Positions 54,120 to 63,177 of a stretch of 64,000 nt of DNA are shown here, one piece after another. A program made the position numbers and the translations under genes. The stretch comes from G963662605 sp963667005 (GTDB lineage Bacteria > Bacteroidota > Ignavibacteria > Ignavibacteriales > Ignavibacteriaceae). Positions within the stretch are counted from its first letter, which is position 1. Every line of letters starts with the position of its first letter. The DNA is taken from contig OY762937.1 of NCBI GenBank assembly GCA_963667005.1, positions 2,294,001 through 2,358,000 of the forward strand, written 5' to 3'. The notes below the pieces were generated by a model. The model had not been told where the DNA came from. It saw only the letters and a program-made list of their open reading frames with translations, and did not search any database.

Positions 54120-54587
54120 TCAGCCTTTGGCGAGTGCCATAAGGTGAAGGGCCTCTTCCTTGGTGACAGGCATGACGGATAACCTGTTGCCCCGTTGGAG
54201 TAACCTCATCTCCTTAAGCTTCGCATCATTTTTCATTACTTCAAGCGTGACCGGCTTCTTAAATTTTTGAACGAGCTTGATGTCTACCATGTACCAGATG
54301 GGGTTCTCCTTAGTACTCGAAGCGTCGTAATGTGCGTTCTTCTTGTCTAAAGCTGTGTGATCAGGGTAACCTTCACGGACAACCTCGCAATAGCCCACTA
54401 TTGCGAGCGGTTCGGCATTGCTGTGATAGAAGAAGACAATATCTCCGTTCTTAATTGAGTCTCTGAGGAAATTTCTTGCCTGATAATTGCGTACACCATC
54501 CCAGTACGTGGTTTCGCCTTTACAGGCGGCAAGATCATCAATGGAAAAAACAGAGGGTTCGGACTTAAACAACCAATAGTTTATCAT
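54120..54587 (-). CDS. EVE-domain protein
   Basis: A 155-aa single-domain protein of the EVE (PUA-like) fold: YWLFKSEPSVFSIDDL, WDGVRNYQARNFLRD, GDIVFFYHSN and VGYCEVVREGYPD. EVE domains bind modified bases in DNA or RNA and often accompany restriction or tRNA-modification systems. Here it is isolated, so the ligand is open. I start at the ATG at 54587, which has GGAG five bases upstream, over a GTG two codons earlier. Confidence 0.92.
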   Translation of the reverse strand: MINYWLFKSEPSVFSIDDLAACKGETTYWDGVRNYQARNFLRDSIKNGDIVFFYHSNAEPLAIVGYCEVVREGYPDHTALDKKNAHYDASSTKENPIWYMVDIKLVQKFKKPVTLEVMKNDAKLKEMRLLQRGNRLSVMPVTKEEALHLMALAKG

Positions 54588-54724
54588 GTTCACTCCAAAT
54601 CAAATAGGGGGTAGATGAATGTATCGTCGATATGACATACTAAAAAAACAAATGCATGAAGTGATCTGCTCAACACCTCATGCACTATTACATAAGCATA
54701 AGTAAGTAATCCCGGTTAGGGGAA

Positions 54725-55006
54725 TCAATTTGATATCAATAAGATAAAATAAATTATCGCTGTCATTACGGCAATAAATATCGTAATGTTTTTGATGTTC
54801 CTTGCGGTTATAATGATAGTTGAAAGGGCACCCCGCCAATTGCATTTCCGGCAACGGTACATCTTATAAATACCGGTTGCTTTGAGAATGCTTTCCCATA
54901 TATTCTTTGTCCTTGACCGGCGCAACGTGTTTATTTCGCCGCATGACGGACATTTTTTATAAGCCGGATCAAATCGAAAAAGTATCTTTTTTGACTGCAG
55001 TGGCAT
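54725..55006 (-). CDS. small zinc-ribbon membrane protein, unknown
   Basis: A 93-aa protein with a four-cysteine zinc ribbon (CPSCGEIN...CRKCNWRG) and one or more C-terminal membrane helices (ITIFIAVMTAIIYFILLI). It starts four bases after the CtpA-like stop, so it belongs to that operon. Function unknown. Confidence 0.75.
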   Translation of the reverse strand: MPLQSKKILFRFDPAYKKCPSCGEINTLRRSRTKNIWESILKATGIYKMYRCRKCNWRGALSTIIITARNIKNITIFIAVMTAIIYFILLISN

Positions 55007-55010
55007 ATCG

Positions 55011-56663
55011 CTATTTCCCTGATAGTAACTTTGAATATTGATTCTGATTTATTAAAATATCGTACGCTGCCTTGAATTGACGATCGTACTTCAAACTTTC
55101 TTTTATTCTGCCCTCGGAATTAGTGAATCTTGACGCTAACTCGATTTTCACCTCTTCTAAAATCTCTTTCCGGTATTCTTCAACTCCGGAAGAAGATGTT
55201 TTGTCCAGCTGCTTTTTTATATCCTTCAACTGAGGTGAAATCGTTCGGAACTGTTTATCCTTTTCACTGAGTGCGATTATATCACTAAATTTTTTCTCGA
55301 ACTCCGAAATATATGCATATTTTTCTCTTTCAAGGAATTTTTTTAGCTCAGAAAGCAGGTAATCATCCTTAAAATCGATAAACGCTTTGTTGGTATCTTT
55401 ACTGCAAATAAAATTAATAAATTTAAAGAATACGCCTTTTGCCAGCATATCCAATACAACTCCTTCGGGGTCCTCAGCGGTGACGATTGTATCAGGAGTA
55501 ATTCCGCCTGCGGCATAGACGACGCGTTTATTATCTGTGTAATATTTCCTATCGGGAATTGTATCACTTGCCATTATTGCCGGATTATCTTTGGCGTAAT
55601 TAATTTTCTGAATACATCTGCCGCTCGGCGTAAAATATTTAGCAGTGGTAATTTTGAGCGAAGTGTTGTAAGACAGGGGAACGACTGTCTGAACGAGTCC
55701 TTTACCGAATGATTTTTCGCCAAGAATAACACCGCGGTCGTGATCCTGAATAGCTCCGGCTAAAATTTCCGAAGCTGAAGCACTGCCGTCATTAACGAGC
55801 ACAATAAGCGGAACATCACCGAGTAAAGGTTCCTGGTTCGCAAAACGCTGGCTCACGCTGGCTGAATCGCGGCCTTTTGTTGAGACGATAAGTGCACCCT
55901 TTTTAAGAAAGCGGTTACAAATATCCGCAGCCACGTCTAATAATCCACCGGGATTATTTCGTACATCGAAGATGACACCCTTAATTTCCTTTTGCTTTCG
56001 CAGATTGATCAGGGCATTTTTTATTTCTTCGCCGGCAGGGCGGCTGAACGCGGTCAGTTTTATATACACATAGTTTGAGTTCTCTGGATAAAACTGAGCG
56101 AAGGCAACATTTTTTAATTTCACCTCATCGCGTCTTAATTCAAAGTACAACGTGTCTTTAACACCCTCGCGGAGGATCTTTAATTTTGCATATGTTCCCG
56201 GTTCGCCTTTGACGTACTGCGATATATTCTCGAAATTTTTCTGGTCGACTTTTGTCCCATTCACCTCAATAATCACATCACCGACATGCAAACCTTGCTT
56301 TTGAGCCGAGTACCCGTCAAGGATTTCCATGATAGTGATATTGTTGTCACGGAGTCCGATGGTAACACCGATGCCGCCGTATTTCCCGTTTGTGAGCAGG
56401 TCTATATCATCCTGGCGTTTCTCATCAATGAAGACTGTGTACGGGTCTAATGTAGAGAGCATACCTCTAATTCCTGCACGCATAAACTCTTCGGGGTTTA
56501 TTGCGTCCACATACTCAAAGGCAATTTCTTTATATATACGGGTGAAGATATCTATGTTCTTTGCTACATCAAAAAACACATCTGTTTTTGCGGCAAAAAA
56601 TCCTGAAAGCAGCAGCAGGGGGATTGCGATGGTGAGAATATAAATAAAGCGCTTATTTTTCAT
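55011..56663 (-). CDS. S41-family C-terminal processing peptidase (CtpA-like)
   Basis: A 550-aa periplasmic serine protease. An N-terminal signal anchor (NKRFIYILTIAIPLLLLSGF) precedes a PDZ domain (about residues 85-170) and the catalytic domain. The catalytic Ser lies in NDGSASASEILAGA and the base Lys in GEKSFGKGLVQT. The C-terminal part of about 150 residues is helical and specific. I start at the ATG at 56663; the frame extends 65 codons further upstream inside tmk but without a signal sequence. It overlaps tmk by 11 bases. Confidence 0.92.
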   Translation of the reverse strand: MKNKRFIYILTIAIPLLLLSGFFAAKTDVFFDVAKNIDIFTRIYKEIAFEYVDAINPEEFMRAGIRGMLSTLDPYTVFIDEKRQDDIDLLTNGKYGGIGVTIGLRDNNITIMEILDGYSAQKQGLHVGDVIIEVNGTKVDQKNFENISQYVKGEPGTYAKLKILREGVKDTLYFELRRDEVKLKNVAFAQFYPENSNYVYIKLTAFSRPAGEEIKNALINLRKQKEIKGVIFDVRNNPGGLLDVAADICNRFLKKGALIVSTKGRDSASVSQRFANQEPLLGDVPLIVLVNDGSASASEILAGAIQDHDRGVILGEKSFGKGLVQTVVPLSYNTSLKITTAKYFTPSGRCIQKINYAKDNPAIMASDTIPDRKYYTDNKRVVYAAGGITPDTIVTAEDPEGVVLDMLAKGVFFKFINFICSKDTNKAFIDFKDDYLLSELKKFLEREKYAYISEFEKKFSDIIALSEKDKQFRTISPQLKDIKKQLDKTSSSGVEEYRKEILEEVKIELASRFTNSEGRIKESLKYDRQFKAAYDILINQNQYSKLLSGK

Positions 56664-57276
56664 GCTGTCTTTCAATTTCCAGAACCTTTTTAATGATAAT
56701 TTCATGAATCTGTTCAATCGGCATCGTGGCATCAATATAAAAGAACCTCGGCTCCTCTTTGACGAGCTGTAGATACCCCTGTCGTACATCCTCAAAGAAT
56801 TTTCCTGTAGAAGTCTCAATACGGTCAAGTTCGGCAGTTGAATTTTTCTGGCGTTCAAATGCTATACTGACCGGAATATCAAGGAAGAAAGTAACTGCCG
56901 GCAGATATTCGCCTACAGCGAACGAATTGACAGCCTTAACCATATCAAGTGCAACACCTCTGCCATATCCCTGATAGGCCGTAGTTGAATCAAAAAACCT
57001 GTCGGAAAGTACGTACCAGCCATCTTTCAGCATCGGCCCGATATGCTCCCGGACTAACTGAGCTCTTGAGGCTGAAAAAAGAAGGATTTCCGTCTCGGTG
57101 CACATCTTGTGGTTCTTATTATCCAGAAGGATTTTCCGGATTTGTTCGGATATCTGTGTGCCGCCGGGTTCTCGGAGCAGGGTAACCTTTTCTCCACGGG
57201 CTTCCAGATACTTTTTCAACAACTTAATTTGTGTGGATTTTCCGCAGAAATCAATTCCTTCAAAGCTTATGAACAT
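56653..57276 (-). CDS. tmk: thymidylate kinase
   Basis: A 207-aa kinase phosphorylating dTMP to dTDP. The P-loop reads EGIDFCGKST, with FC replacing the common GSG/GAG. The DR(Y/F) region (LSDRFFDSTTAYQGYGRG) and the LID region ERQKNSTAELDRIE are typical. Length normal. It is cotranscribed with ybbR and the CtpA-like gene. Confidence 0.94.
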   Translation of the reverse strand: MFISFEGIDFCGKSTQIKLLKKYLEARGEKVTLLREPGGTQISEQIRKILLDNKNHKMCTETEILLFSASRAQLVREHIGPMLKDGWYVLSDRFFDSTTAYQGYGRGVALDMVKAVNSFAVGEYLPAVTFFLDIPVSIAFERQKNSTAELDRIETSTGKFFEDVRQGYLQLVKEEPRFFYIDATMPIEQIHEIIIKKVLEIERQHEK

Positions 57277-57278
57277 GC

Positions 57279-58223
57279 TTAATACTTTTTAATGATTGGT
57301 TTTACGAATTCGGGTTTAATGTAATTTTTTTCAACATAAGATGGTAAGATAATACTCGGAGCGAGAACTCCCAAGGTATCATTTAATATATCTTTGAAGT
57401 CAATGACTGCCTTAAAATTATCTGCACTTAACTTAGCCAGAACATTAATTCCACCTTTTACACCGATAGTAATCTGTCCGGGGGAAAGCACTACTTTTCT
57501 ATCCGGCGGAACATTGATGACGTTTACCGGAATATTCTCAAAATCGTGGTCAACGACTTTCTGCACATCAAAGTAACACTCCACACTGCTTACATTATAT
57601 TCCACGCCGGAAATTTTAGCAAGCTGGAGTTTTGTAGAAAACGGCTCCTCTATATTATCAAACTGTGCAGAAGCGGTTTTTACAAAATCGATTTTATCAA
57701 GACTCTTTCCCGTTGCAAATATCTTAACTGAATCCGGTGCGAGAACCGGCGGACGCGCGAGTCCATAACCCTCTTTAAAAAAGATTACCGCTTCAGATTG
57801 TATCTTTACATACTTGGATTCAGTTCTATCCATATTCAACTGGATAGTTTCGGGGGAGATTTCAAGAACCTGAACGTCCTGAGACAACCATCCGTTTTCA
57901 GCTAATGAGCTTTTAAGATTGATTTTGGATTTCCCGGGCTCGTTTGAAGCAGACGCGTAAAAAACCGGGTTGGCTATCTGCTGCAATTCCAGAATATTCC
58001 ATCCACGGCTTTTGATCCTTATGCTAATAGTCTCAGGTACATTAGGACCGACTGAATAGCCGTCGGGCAGGTTGATTATCTTAAGAGGAATGTTAATTGT
58101 GATGTAATACTGTTCTGAAAGAGAGATGGAAACCCAGAGGACGATGGAAAGCAGGGTAGCGGAAACAATTATCGGGAGATTCCCCTTTTGTTTCTTACCA
58201 TCAACTTTAACATCTTTTTTCAT
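57279..58223 (-). CDS. YbbR-domain protein
   Basis: A 314-aa protein with an N-terminal membrane helix (LPIIVSATLLSIVLWVSISL) followed by three or four YbbR beta repeats, seen in phrases such as INIPLKIINLPDGYSVGPNVP and VPVNVINVPPDRKVVLSPGQ. YbbR proteins such as CdaR regulate diadenylate cyclase; here no cdaA is adjacent, but a PgpH-like hydrolase occurs at 43.7 kb. tmk starts two bases after its stop. Confidence 0.85.
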   Translation of the reverse strand: MKKDVKVDGKKQKGNLPIIVSATLLSIVLWVSISLSEQYYITINIPLKIINLPDGYSVGPNVPETISIRIKSRGWNILELQQIANPVFYASASNEPGKSKINLKSSLAENGWLSQDVQVLEISPETIQLNMDRTESKYVKIQSEAVIFFKEGYGLARPPVLAPDSVKIFATGKSLDKIDFVKTASAQFDNIEEPFSTKLQLAKISGVEYNVSSVECYFDVQKVVDHDFENIPVNVINVPPDRKVVLSPGQITIGVKGGINVLAKLSADNFKAVIDFKDILNDTLGVLAPSIILPSYVEKNYIKPEFVKPIIKKY

Positions 58224-58262
58224 CGGTTCTATACATAGTGCAATAAAATTGCGAAAGGCGCT

Positions 58263-59090
58263 TTACTTCTTGTACGAATTAAAATAGTAGAGGAGTTCCT
58301 GTCTGTTGGCTTTTGAAACATCTCTGCCAATGATAGGGAAGCTTTTAATTTGGCGTGCTAAATGCCGCAATTGGTGAACGTTTAAGGTTTCAATGCCGGT
58401 GAGGTCGGGGAGTTCTTCCTCAATCTCAGGTTCTTGTGTTTCTTCTATAACCTGAACCTCAGGTTCCGGTTGTACTTCTTCCTGAATTTCCTGCACAACA
58501 GGTTCTACAGGTTTTTCAATCTTTTCTTCCTTTGGCTCGTTGAATGCTGAGAACAAGGTAATTTCTTCTTCGAATTCATCTTCAACTTCAGGAATGGGCT
58601 CTTCTTCAACTTCCGGTTCAGCCGGTGCTACTTCTTCTTCAGGTACATATTCCTGAATGATTTCATCTTCTTCCTCTTCAACTTCAACAACGGCTGGAGC
58701 AGGTTCCGGTTCGACCGGTTTCACTTCAACAGGCTGTTCGGCTTTTTTAGCCTTTGGACGGGAAGATTTCTTTTCCGGTTTTGCTTGTTCTTTGGGAGCA
58801 GGGCTTTCGTTTTGCTCTACGATTCCGGGGAACAATTCGGCAAGTTGCATGTCAGGACGGGGAATGACGTGTGTGGATACTAATTGACCAACCCGGCTAG
58901 CTGCTGCTGCTCCCGCATCAACGGAAGCTTTAACGGCTGCCACCTCACCAACGACGGTGATGGTTATCATAGCAGGGTTAGTTTGTTCTTTCCCAAGCAA
59001 GGTAACATTAGCGGCTTTTGCCATAGCATCAGCCGCTTCAATTGCTCCAACTAAACCCTTTGTCTCTATAAGTCCAAGGGCTAATGACAT
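58263..59090 (-). CDS. BMC-H shell protein with K-rich and E-rich tail and C-terminal helical domain
   Basis: A 275-aa protein. Residues 1-88 are a BMC-H shell domain (LIETKGLVGAIEAADAM, VPRP-type end HVIPRPDMQLA). The pore loop reads GKEQTNPAM in place of the glycine-rich GKETIGGGF of the neighbour. A Lys/Pro-rich stretch (about 95-120) and a long Glu/Pro/Val-rich stretch (about 120-225) lead to a short helical C-terminal domain (LNVHQLRHLARQI...VSKANRQELLYYF) resembling SAP/Rho-N-like DNA- or protein-binding helices. It lies 13 bases downstream of the canonical shell gene. Confidence 0.87.
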   Translation of the reverse strand: MSLALGLIETKGLVGAIEAADAMAKAANVTLLGKEQTNPAMITITVVGEVAAVKASVDAGAAAASRVGQLVSTHVIPRPDMQLAELFPGIVEQNESPAPKEQAKPEKKSSRPKAKKAEQPVEVKPVEPEPAPAVVEVEEEEDEIIQEYVPEEEVAPAEPEVEEEPIPEVEDEFEEEITLFSAFNEPKEEKIEKPVEPVVQEIQEEVQPEPEVQVIEETQEPEIEEELPDLTGIETLNVHQLRHLARQIKSFPIIGRDVSKANRQELLYYFNSYKK

Positions 59091-59103
59091 ATATAATTAC
59101 TTA

Positions 59104-59385
59104 TTATGCTTTGCGCTTAGGAAGAATAAGTTCAACATCAGCATGCGGGCGAGGGATAACATGAACTGATACTAATTCGCCAACACGTTGTGCTGCAGCT
59201 GCTCCGGCATCTGTAGCAGCCTTAACTGCTCCGACATCACCGCGTACCATTACGGTTACAAATCCGCCGCCGATAGTTTCTTTACCGATAAGTTCAACTT
59301 TGGCTGCTTTAACCATAGCGTCGGCTGCTTCAACTGCTCCGACTAAGCCTTTTGTTTCGATCATGCCAAGGGCATCAAGTGTCAT
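59104..59385 (-). CDS. canonical BMC-H microcompartment shell protein (PduA/EutM-like)
   Basis: A 93-aa hexamer-forming shell protein with ALGMIETKGLVGAVEAADAM, the pore loop GKETIGGGFVTV, GDVGAVKAATDAGAAAA and the HVIPRPHADVELI end. All are standard for PduA/EutM/CcmK-type proteins. CGGAG precedes the ATG. It is the first gene of the two-gene shell operon; no vertex (EutN/CcmL) protein or signature enzyme is adjacent. Confidence 0.95.
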   Translation of the reverse strand: MTLDALGMIETKGLVGAVEAADAMVKAAKVELIGKETIGGGFVTVMVRGDVGAVKAATDAGAAAAQRVGELVSVHVIPRPHADVELILPKRKA

Positions 59386-59420
59386 AAGTTATTCTCCGTA
59401 AATAATTGATTTAGTAACCT

Positions 59421-59452
59421 TAAAAATAGTTTAACTGTATTAAATAGCCAAA
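59421..59452 (-). promoter_or_regulatory. possible promoter of the BMC shell genes
   Basis: On the minus strand TTTG, a 20-base spacer and TATTTTTA resemble the Bacteroidetes promoter pattern. They lie about 36 bases before the shell-gene start and after the ruvX terminator. Confidence 0.4.
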
Positions 59453-59488
59453 TATAAAATGATTTCTTAACAATTTTTCTAAGAAATC
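59448..59488 (-). terminator. terminator after ruvX/yqgF
   Basis: GATTTCTT and AAGAAATC form an AT-rich stem that includes the ruvX TAG stop codon. On the minus strand it is followed by ATTTTATATTT. It isolates the BMC genes as a separate transcript. Confidence 0.6.
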
Positions 59489-59901
59489 GTTTGTAAGTAA
59501 TCTTCTAAAATAACTGCTGCGGCGTTCATATCAATGAGACTTTTCTGTCTTCTTTTACTTTTTTTTGCCACCGTGCTCCGAATCCTTTCCTCAGCGATAC
59601 TTGAAGAATAGCGCTCGTCGAAGAATATCACCTCAACTTTAGCAAGTTCAAAGAGTTCATCTTTGAACTTCCTGATGGCCGGGGCGAGGCGGGCTTCAGT
59701 GCCATTATCACAATAGGGAAGTCCGAGGATTATACGTGCCACATTTTGGTCCCGGATAATTTGCAAGAGGTTCGGCATAAATTTTTCATCGTTTGGCAGT
59801 GTGGTATATGGTGTGGCGATGATTTTAAGTGGATCGGTCAATGCAAGCCCGACCCGCTTTTCACCATAATCAATCGCCATGTATCTGCTTTCCGCAAGCA
59901 T
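59479..59901 (-). CDS. ruvX: RuvX/YqgF-type Holliday-junction-resolvase-fold nuclease
   Basis: A 140-aa RNase-H-fold protein: the first acidic motif MAIDYGEKRVGLAL, ILGLPYCDNGTEA, FDERYSSSIAEE and SLIDMNAAAVILEDYL near the end. The catalytic acidic residues are present. The family processes the 5' end of pre-16S rRNA. Its ATG lies three bases after the rel stop, so the pair is coupled. Confidence 0.92.
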   Translation of the reverse strand: MLAESRYMAIDYGEKRVGLALTDPLKIIATPYTTLPNDEKFMPNLLQIIRDQNVARIILGLPYCDNGTEARLAPAIRKFKDELFELAKVEVIFFDERYSSSIAEERIRSTVAKKSKRRQKSLIDMNAAAVILEDYLQTIS

Positions 59902-59904
59902 CAG

Positions 59905-62076
59905 TTACGCCTCAAGCCTTGTAACACTGGAAACACCCTTTACCTTTTTCAGGCGGTCGATAATTCTTGACAGATGCTCAAGATTCTGGACAAACAATGT
60001 AATTGTTCCTTCAAAGTATGATTCTTCCGAATCAATGCTAATGGATTTAATGTTTGTGTTTCTATAAGCGACAATGGAATTCGAAAGTTCGTTAAGAATA
60101 CCCGGCGAATCTTTTCCACGCACAAACAATCCGACGATAAAACTGGTATCTTCAATTTCGGGCCATTCGATTGAGACAACTTTCTCCGGTTCCCGCTTTG
60201 AAATCTCGATAAGATTATGGCAGGTCTTCCGGTGAATCTTAACACCTTCACCTGTGGTGATAAATCCTGCTACAGGGTCGCCGGGAATAGGGTTGCAGCA
60301 TTTCGAATACGATACCAGCATATCCGATTTAGCGCCGTTAATAAGAATTGTACCGCCCGTAGAGCGCGCGTAATTCTTAAACTCTTCATATTGCGATGGG
60401 ACATCTGATTTCTTCTTGTCCTTTTCAGTACTCTGACGGAATACTTCATCTAAGTCAAGTTTACCCAGCCCGATTGCTTTGTAAAAACTCCGGGCATTAT
60501 CAAATTTCAGATCGAGAGCAAACTTCATCGTTTCATCGGGTGAATACGAGAGCTTCATTTTCTTGAGTTTCTTTTCCCAGTTCTCTTTGCCTTTTTCAAC
60601 AATAACATCTTCTTCTTTGTTTAGCCACTTGCGGATTTCCGATTTCGCCTTGTGGGTCTTAACAAACTTCAACCAGTTCTTATTAGGATGCTGGTTTTTC
60701 GAAGAGATGACTGATACCTGATCTCCACTGCTGAGGGGAGTGTCAAGCGGCACGATACGGTCGTTGATCTTTGCGCCGATGCAATGGAATCCGACCGCGC
60801 TGTGTACGGCAAATGCAAAGTCAACCGGAGTTGAATTCACCGGTAGTCTTTTTAGGTCGCCCTTGGGGGTAAAGACATAAATCTCATCATTGTAGAGATT
60901 CATTTTAAAATTATCAATGATACTCTTCCGGAGTTCATCCCCGCCGGAACTGTCAAGAAGGTCTCTGATCCAGTTTACGTACTGGTCAATTGAGTTGTCG
61001 TTGTCCGTCTTGCCTTCTTTGTAGCGCCAGTGTGCCGCGACTCCCTCCTCGGAAATCTCGTGCATCTTTCTGGTGCGTATTTGAACCTCGACCAATTTTC
61101 CTTCTGGACCGATTACCGTTGTGTGCAGTGACTGATAGTTGTTCGCTTTCGGAATAGCGATGTAATCTTTGAAGCGGTCAGGAACCGGAATATAACTGCT
61201 GTTGATAACGCCAAATACCGTGTAGCACGCGTTCGGGTCATCCGTCGCAAGAATGACTCTGATTGCAAATAAGTCGTAGATTTCTTCGAACGGCTTATTC
61301 CGTTTAATCATTTTACGGTAGATGCTGTAGAGGTGTTTCGCTCTGCCGTTGATTTCGAAATCAATATGATATTCTTTTAACTTGGCAACGAGCGGTTCTT
61401 TAAACTTTTCGATGTACTCTTCGCGGTCGTACCGTTTGGCGTTTATCTTGCGCTTCAACTCCTCGTACGCCTGTCGGTTTAATTCTTTGAAGGCAAGATC
61501 TTCAAGTTCCCATTTTACTTTTCCCAAACCGAAACGGTGGGCGAGTGGAGCATAGATTTCCATTGTCTCCTGCGCTATCCGTTTCCTCTTGTCGGGATTA
61601 AGGAATTGCAGGGTCCGCATATTATTCAAACGGTCGGCAAACTTAACAATGATAACGCGTACGTCTTTGGTCACCGACATGAGCAGCTTGCGGTAATTCT
61701 CCGACTGGTCAATCTCGGTACCTTTGAAAATGTTTTGGACTTTCGTCAATCCGTCCACAATTGTGGCGATATCGCTGCCGAACGCCTTGCGGATCATGTC
61801 AATGGTATAATCTTTATTATTCTCAACAATATCATGCATTAAGGCGCAGCACACCGATACATCATCAAACGGAATTTCACTTGCCAGAATTTTAGCTACG
61901 GCAACGGGGTGCGTAAGATATGGTTCGTCGGATTGACGGGCTTCTTCCGAATGTGCATTCGCAGCGTATTCGAAAGCTTTTTTTATCAGCTCTTCGTCAA
62001 CCTTGGGGAGATTTGCCCGGCATAGAGCCAGAAGCTCCTCTAGTTCACTTTTAATTTTAGGGTCAATAATTGCCAT
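59905..62076 (-). CDS. RelA/SpoT-family (p)ppGpp synthetase/hydrolase
   Basis: A 723-aa long-form Rel protein with HD hydrolase (HALMHDIVEN region, H81-D82), synthetase (DRFKDYIAIPKANNYQSLH, EVQIRT), TGS and C-terminal ACT domains. RFKD is the RXKD form seen in bifunctional enzymes. The family HDxxED motif reads HDIVEN, so D86 is Asn, a change expected to weaken hydrolysis. Otherwise the length and domain order are normal. Confidence 0.95.
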   Translation of the reverse strand: MAIIDPKIKSELEELLALCRANLPKVDEELIKKAFEYAANAHSEEARQSDEPYLTHPVAVAKILASEIPFDDVSVCCALMHDIVENNKDYTIDMIRKAFGSDIATIVDGLTKVQNIFKGTEIDQSENYRKLLMSVTKDVRVIIVKFADRLNNMRTLQFLNPDKRKRIAQETMEIYAPLAHRFGLGKVKWELEDLAFKELNRQAYEELKRKINAKRYDREEYIEKFKEPLVAKLKEYHIDFEINGRAKHLYSIYRKMIKRNKPFEEIYDLFAIRVILATDDPNACYTVFGVINSSYIPVPDRFKDYIAIPKANNYQSLHTTVIGPEGKLVEVQIRTRKMHEISEEGVAAHWRYKEGKTDNDNSIDQYVNWIRDLLDSSGGDELRKSIIDNFKMNLYNDEIYVFTPKGDLKRLPVNSTPVDFAFAVHSAVGFHCIGAKINDRIVPLDTPLSSGDQVSVISSKNQHPNKNWLKFVKTHKAKSEIRKWLNKEEDVIVEKGKENWEKKLKKMKLSYSPDETMKFALDLKFDNARSFYKAIGLGKLDLDEVFRQSTEKDKKKSDVPSQYEEFKNYARSTGGTILINGAKSDMLVSYSKCCNPIPGDPVAGFITTGEGVKIHRKTCHNLIEISKREPEKVVSIEWPEIEDTSFIVGLFVRGKDSPGILNELSNSIVAYRNTNIKSISIDSEESYFEGTITLFVQNLEHLSRIIDRLKKVKGVSSVTRLEA

Positions 62077-62145
62077 ATTCGTATAATTTTTCTCGTAAAA
62101 CCAAGATACAAATTTCTTCTCTTAATTGCAGTAGAAAATTTGTAT

Positions 62146-63177
62146 TTAGAGTTTTTTTTGCACGTCGCTGCGGAGGGCTTTAATCCTGTCTAATCTTGAG
62201 CCGAGCTTTTCCGCTTCGTAAGCGGTTAGCTGGTTTTCGGCCGGTATTTCTGAAAGTAATTTATTTGCGGTACCGGCATCTCCCAACGTGAAATAATTTT
62301 TCGCGAGAATGTACTTCAGGGAAATTTCGTTGCACCGGTTCTTAACAAAATTTTTATCAAATGAATTATAAATTTCCCAATAGATCGCGATTGCTTTTAC
62401 GCGATCGGTCTCTTCATATATTCTGGCGAGATCCCACTTTAAGAATCTGCTATTGGGGTATTTTTTCATCATCGGATCAAGTGCTTCTTTCGCGTGATAG
62501 GTATCCTTGTTCTTAAGACAAATCCAAACGATGTTGTGAACTGCCATATGTGCGTGATAGCTTTTTTTATTTGCCGCTGTATAGAGCATTTTTACGGCAT
62601 CATTCCGCTCATCTTTTTTGAAAGGGAGCCAGTTGAGGAACTCTGTTTTTTCACCTGCCCAGTATTTAAAAATACCAAGTGACACATATGCATCATAAAA
62701 GGATGAATCAATTTCGATGCAGTGTTCAAAATACTGCTTAGCCTTTACCGAAGTGGCCGTACCCGACACCCAGTTATTGCGACTGAGATAGAGATTTGCC
62801 TTATAACCTTCCGCAAGGCCTTTGTAATAATTATACCAGACATTATTCTTGTCGGAATCCAGCAGCCGTTCTGAAGTTGCAATTGCATCATCCAGCCAGT
62901 TCATGATTTTGGTTTCGTCGGCGGGGATTTGAAAATCGTTCGCGATTGCTAATTCTGTTGCGGCGAGAAAAATTTTACCAAGCGGATTTTGCGGGTATTT
63001 CTTTTGCAGCATGGAAAAGCTGATGCGGGCTTTGTGGTAATCCTGGTTGATCAAATTATCCATGCCTGCCGTGACTAATTGCTGTATCTCATGGTTCGGG
63101 TGGATCTGTGCGAAGCTGCTGTTAGCAAGTACAATAAGGCTCAACAAAGAAAACAGGATAAGCTTACAGCGTACCAA
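62146..63177 (-). CDS. periplasmic TPR-like protein
   Basis: A 343-aa protein with a signal peptide (KLILFSLLSLIVLANSSFAQ) and helical repeats (NQDYHKARISFSMLQKKYP, DAYVSLGIFKYWAGE, KAEALDPMMKKYP-type). I prefer the TTG at 63177, which has GGAG upstream, over an ATG at 63195 that lies immediately against a GGGAG. Its start overlaps upp by 14 bases, so it is coupled to it. Function unknown; probably an envelope scaffold. Confidence 0.72.
   Translation of the reverse strand: MVRCKLILFSLLSLIVLANSSFAQIHPNHEIQQLVTAGMDNLINQDYHKARISFSMLQKKYPQNPLGKIFLAATELAIANDFQIPADETKIMNWLDDAIATSERLLDSDKNNVWYNYYKGLAEGYKANLYLSRNNWVSGTATSVKAKQYFEHCIEIDSSFYDAYVSLGIFKYWAGEKTEFLNWLPFKKDERNDAVKMLYTAANKKSYHAHMAVHNIVWICLKNKDTYHAKEALDPMMKKYPNSRFLKWDLARIYEETDRVKAIAIYWEIYNSFDKNFVKNRCNEISLKYILAKNYFTLGDAGTANKLLSEIPAENQLTAYEAEKLGSRLDRIKALRSDVQKKL

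Noticed and set aside
54120..54587. EVE-domain protein as part of a restriction or defence cluster
   Set aside because: Its neighbours are HU and a protease operon; no modification or nuclease gene is close.
54652..54685. Hairpin TGCATGAAGTG/CACCTCATGCA as a terminator
   Set aside because: The stem is real but has a mismatch and no T-run on either strand close to a gene end; role unclear.
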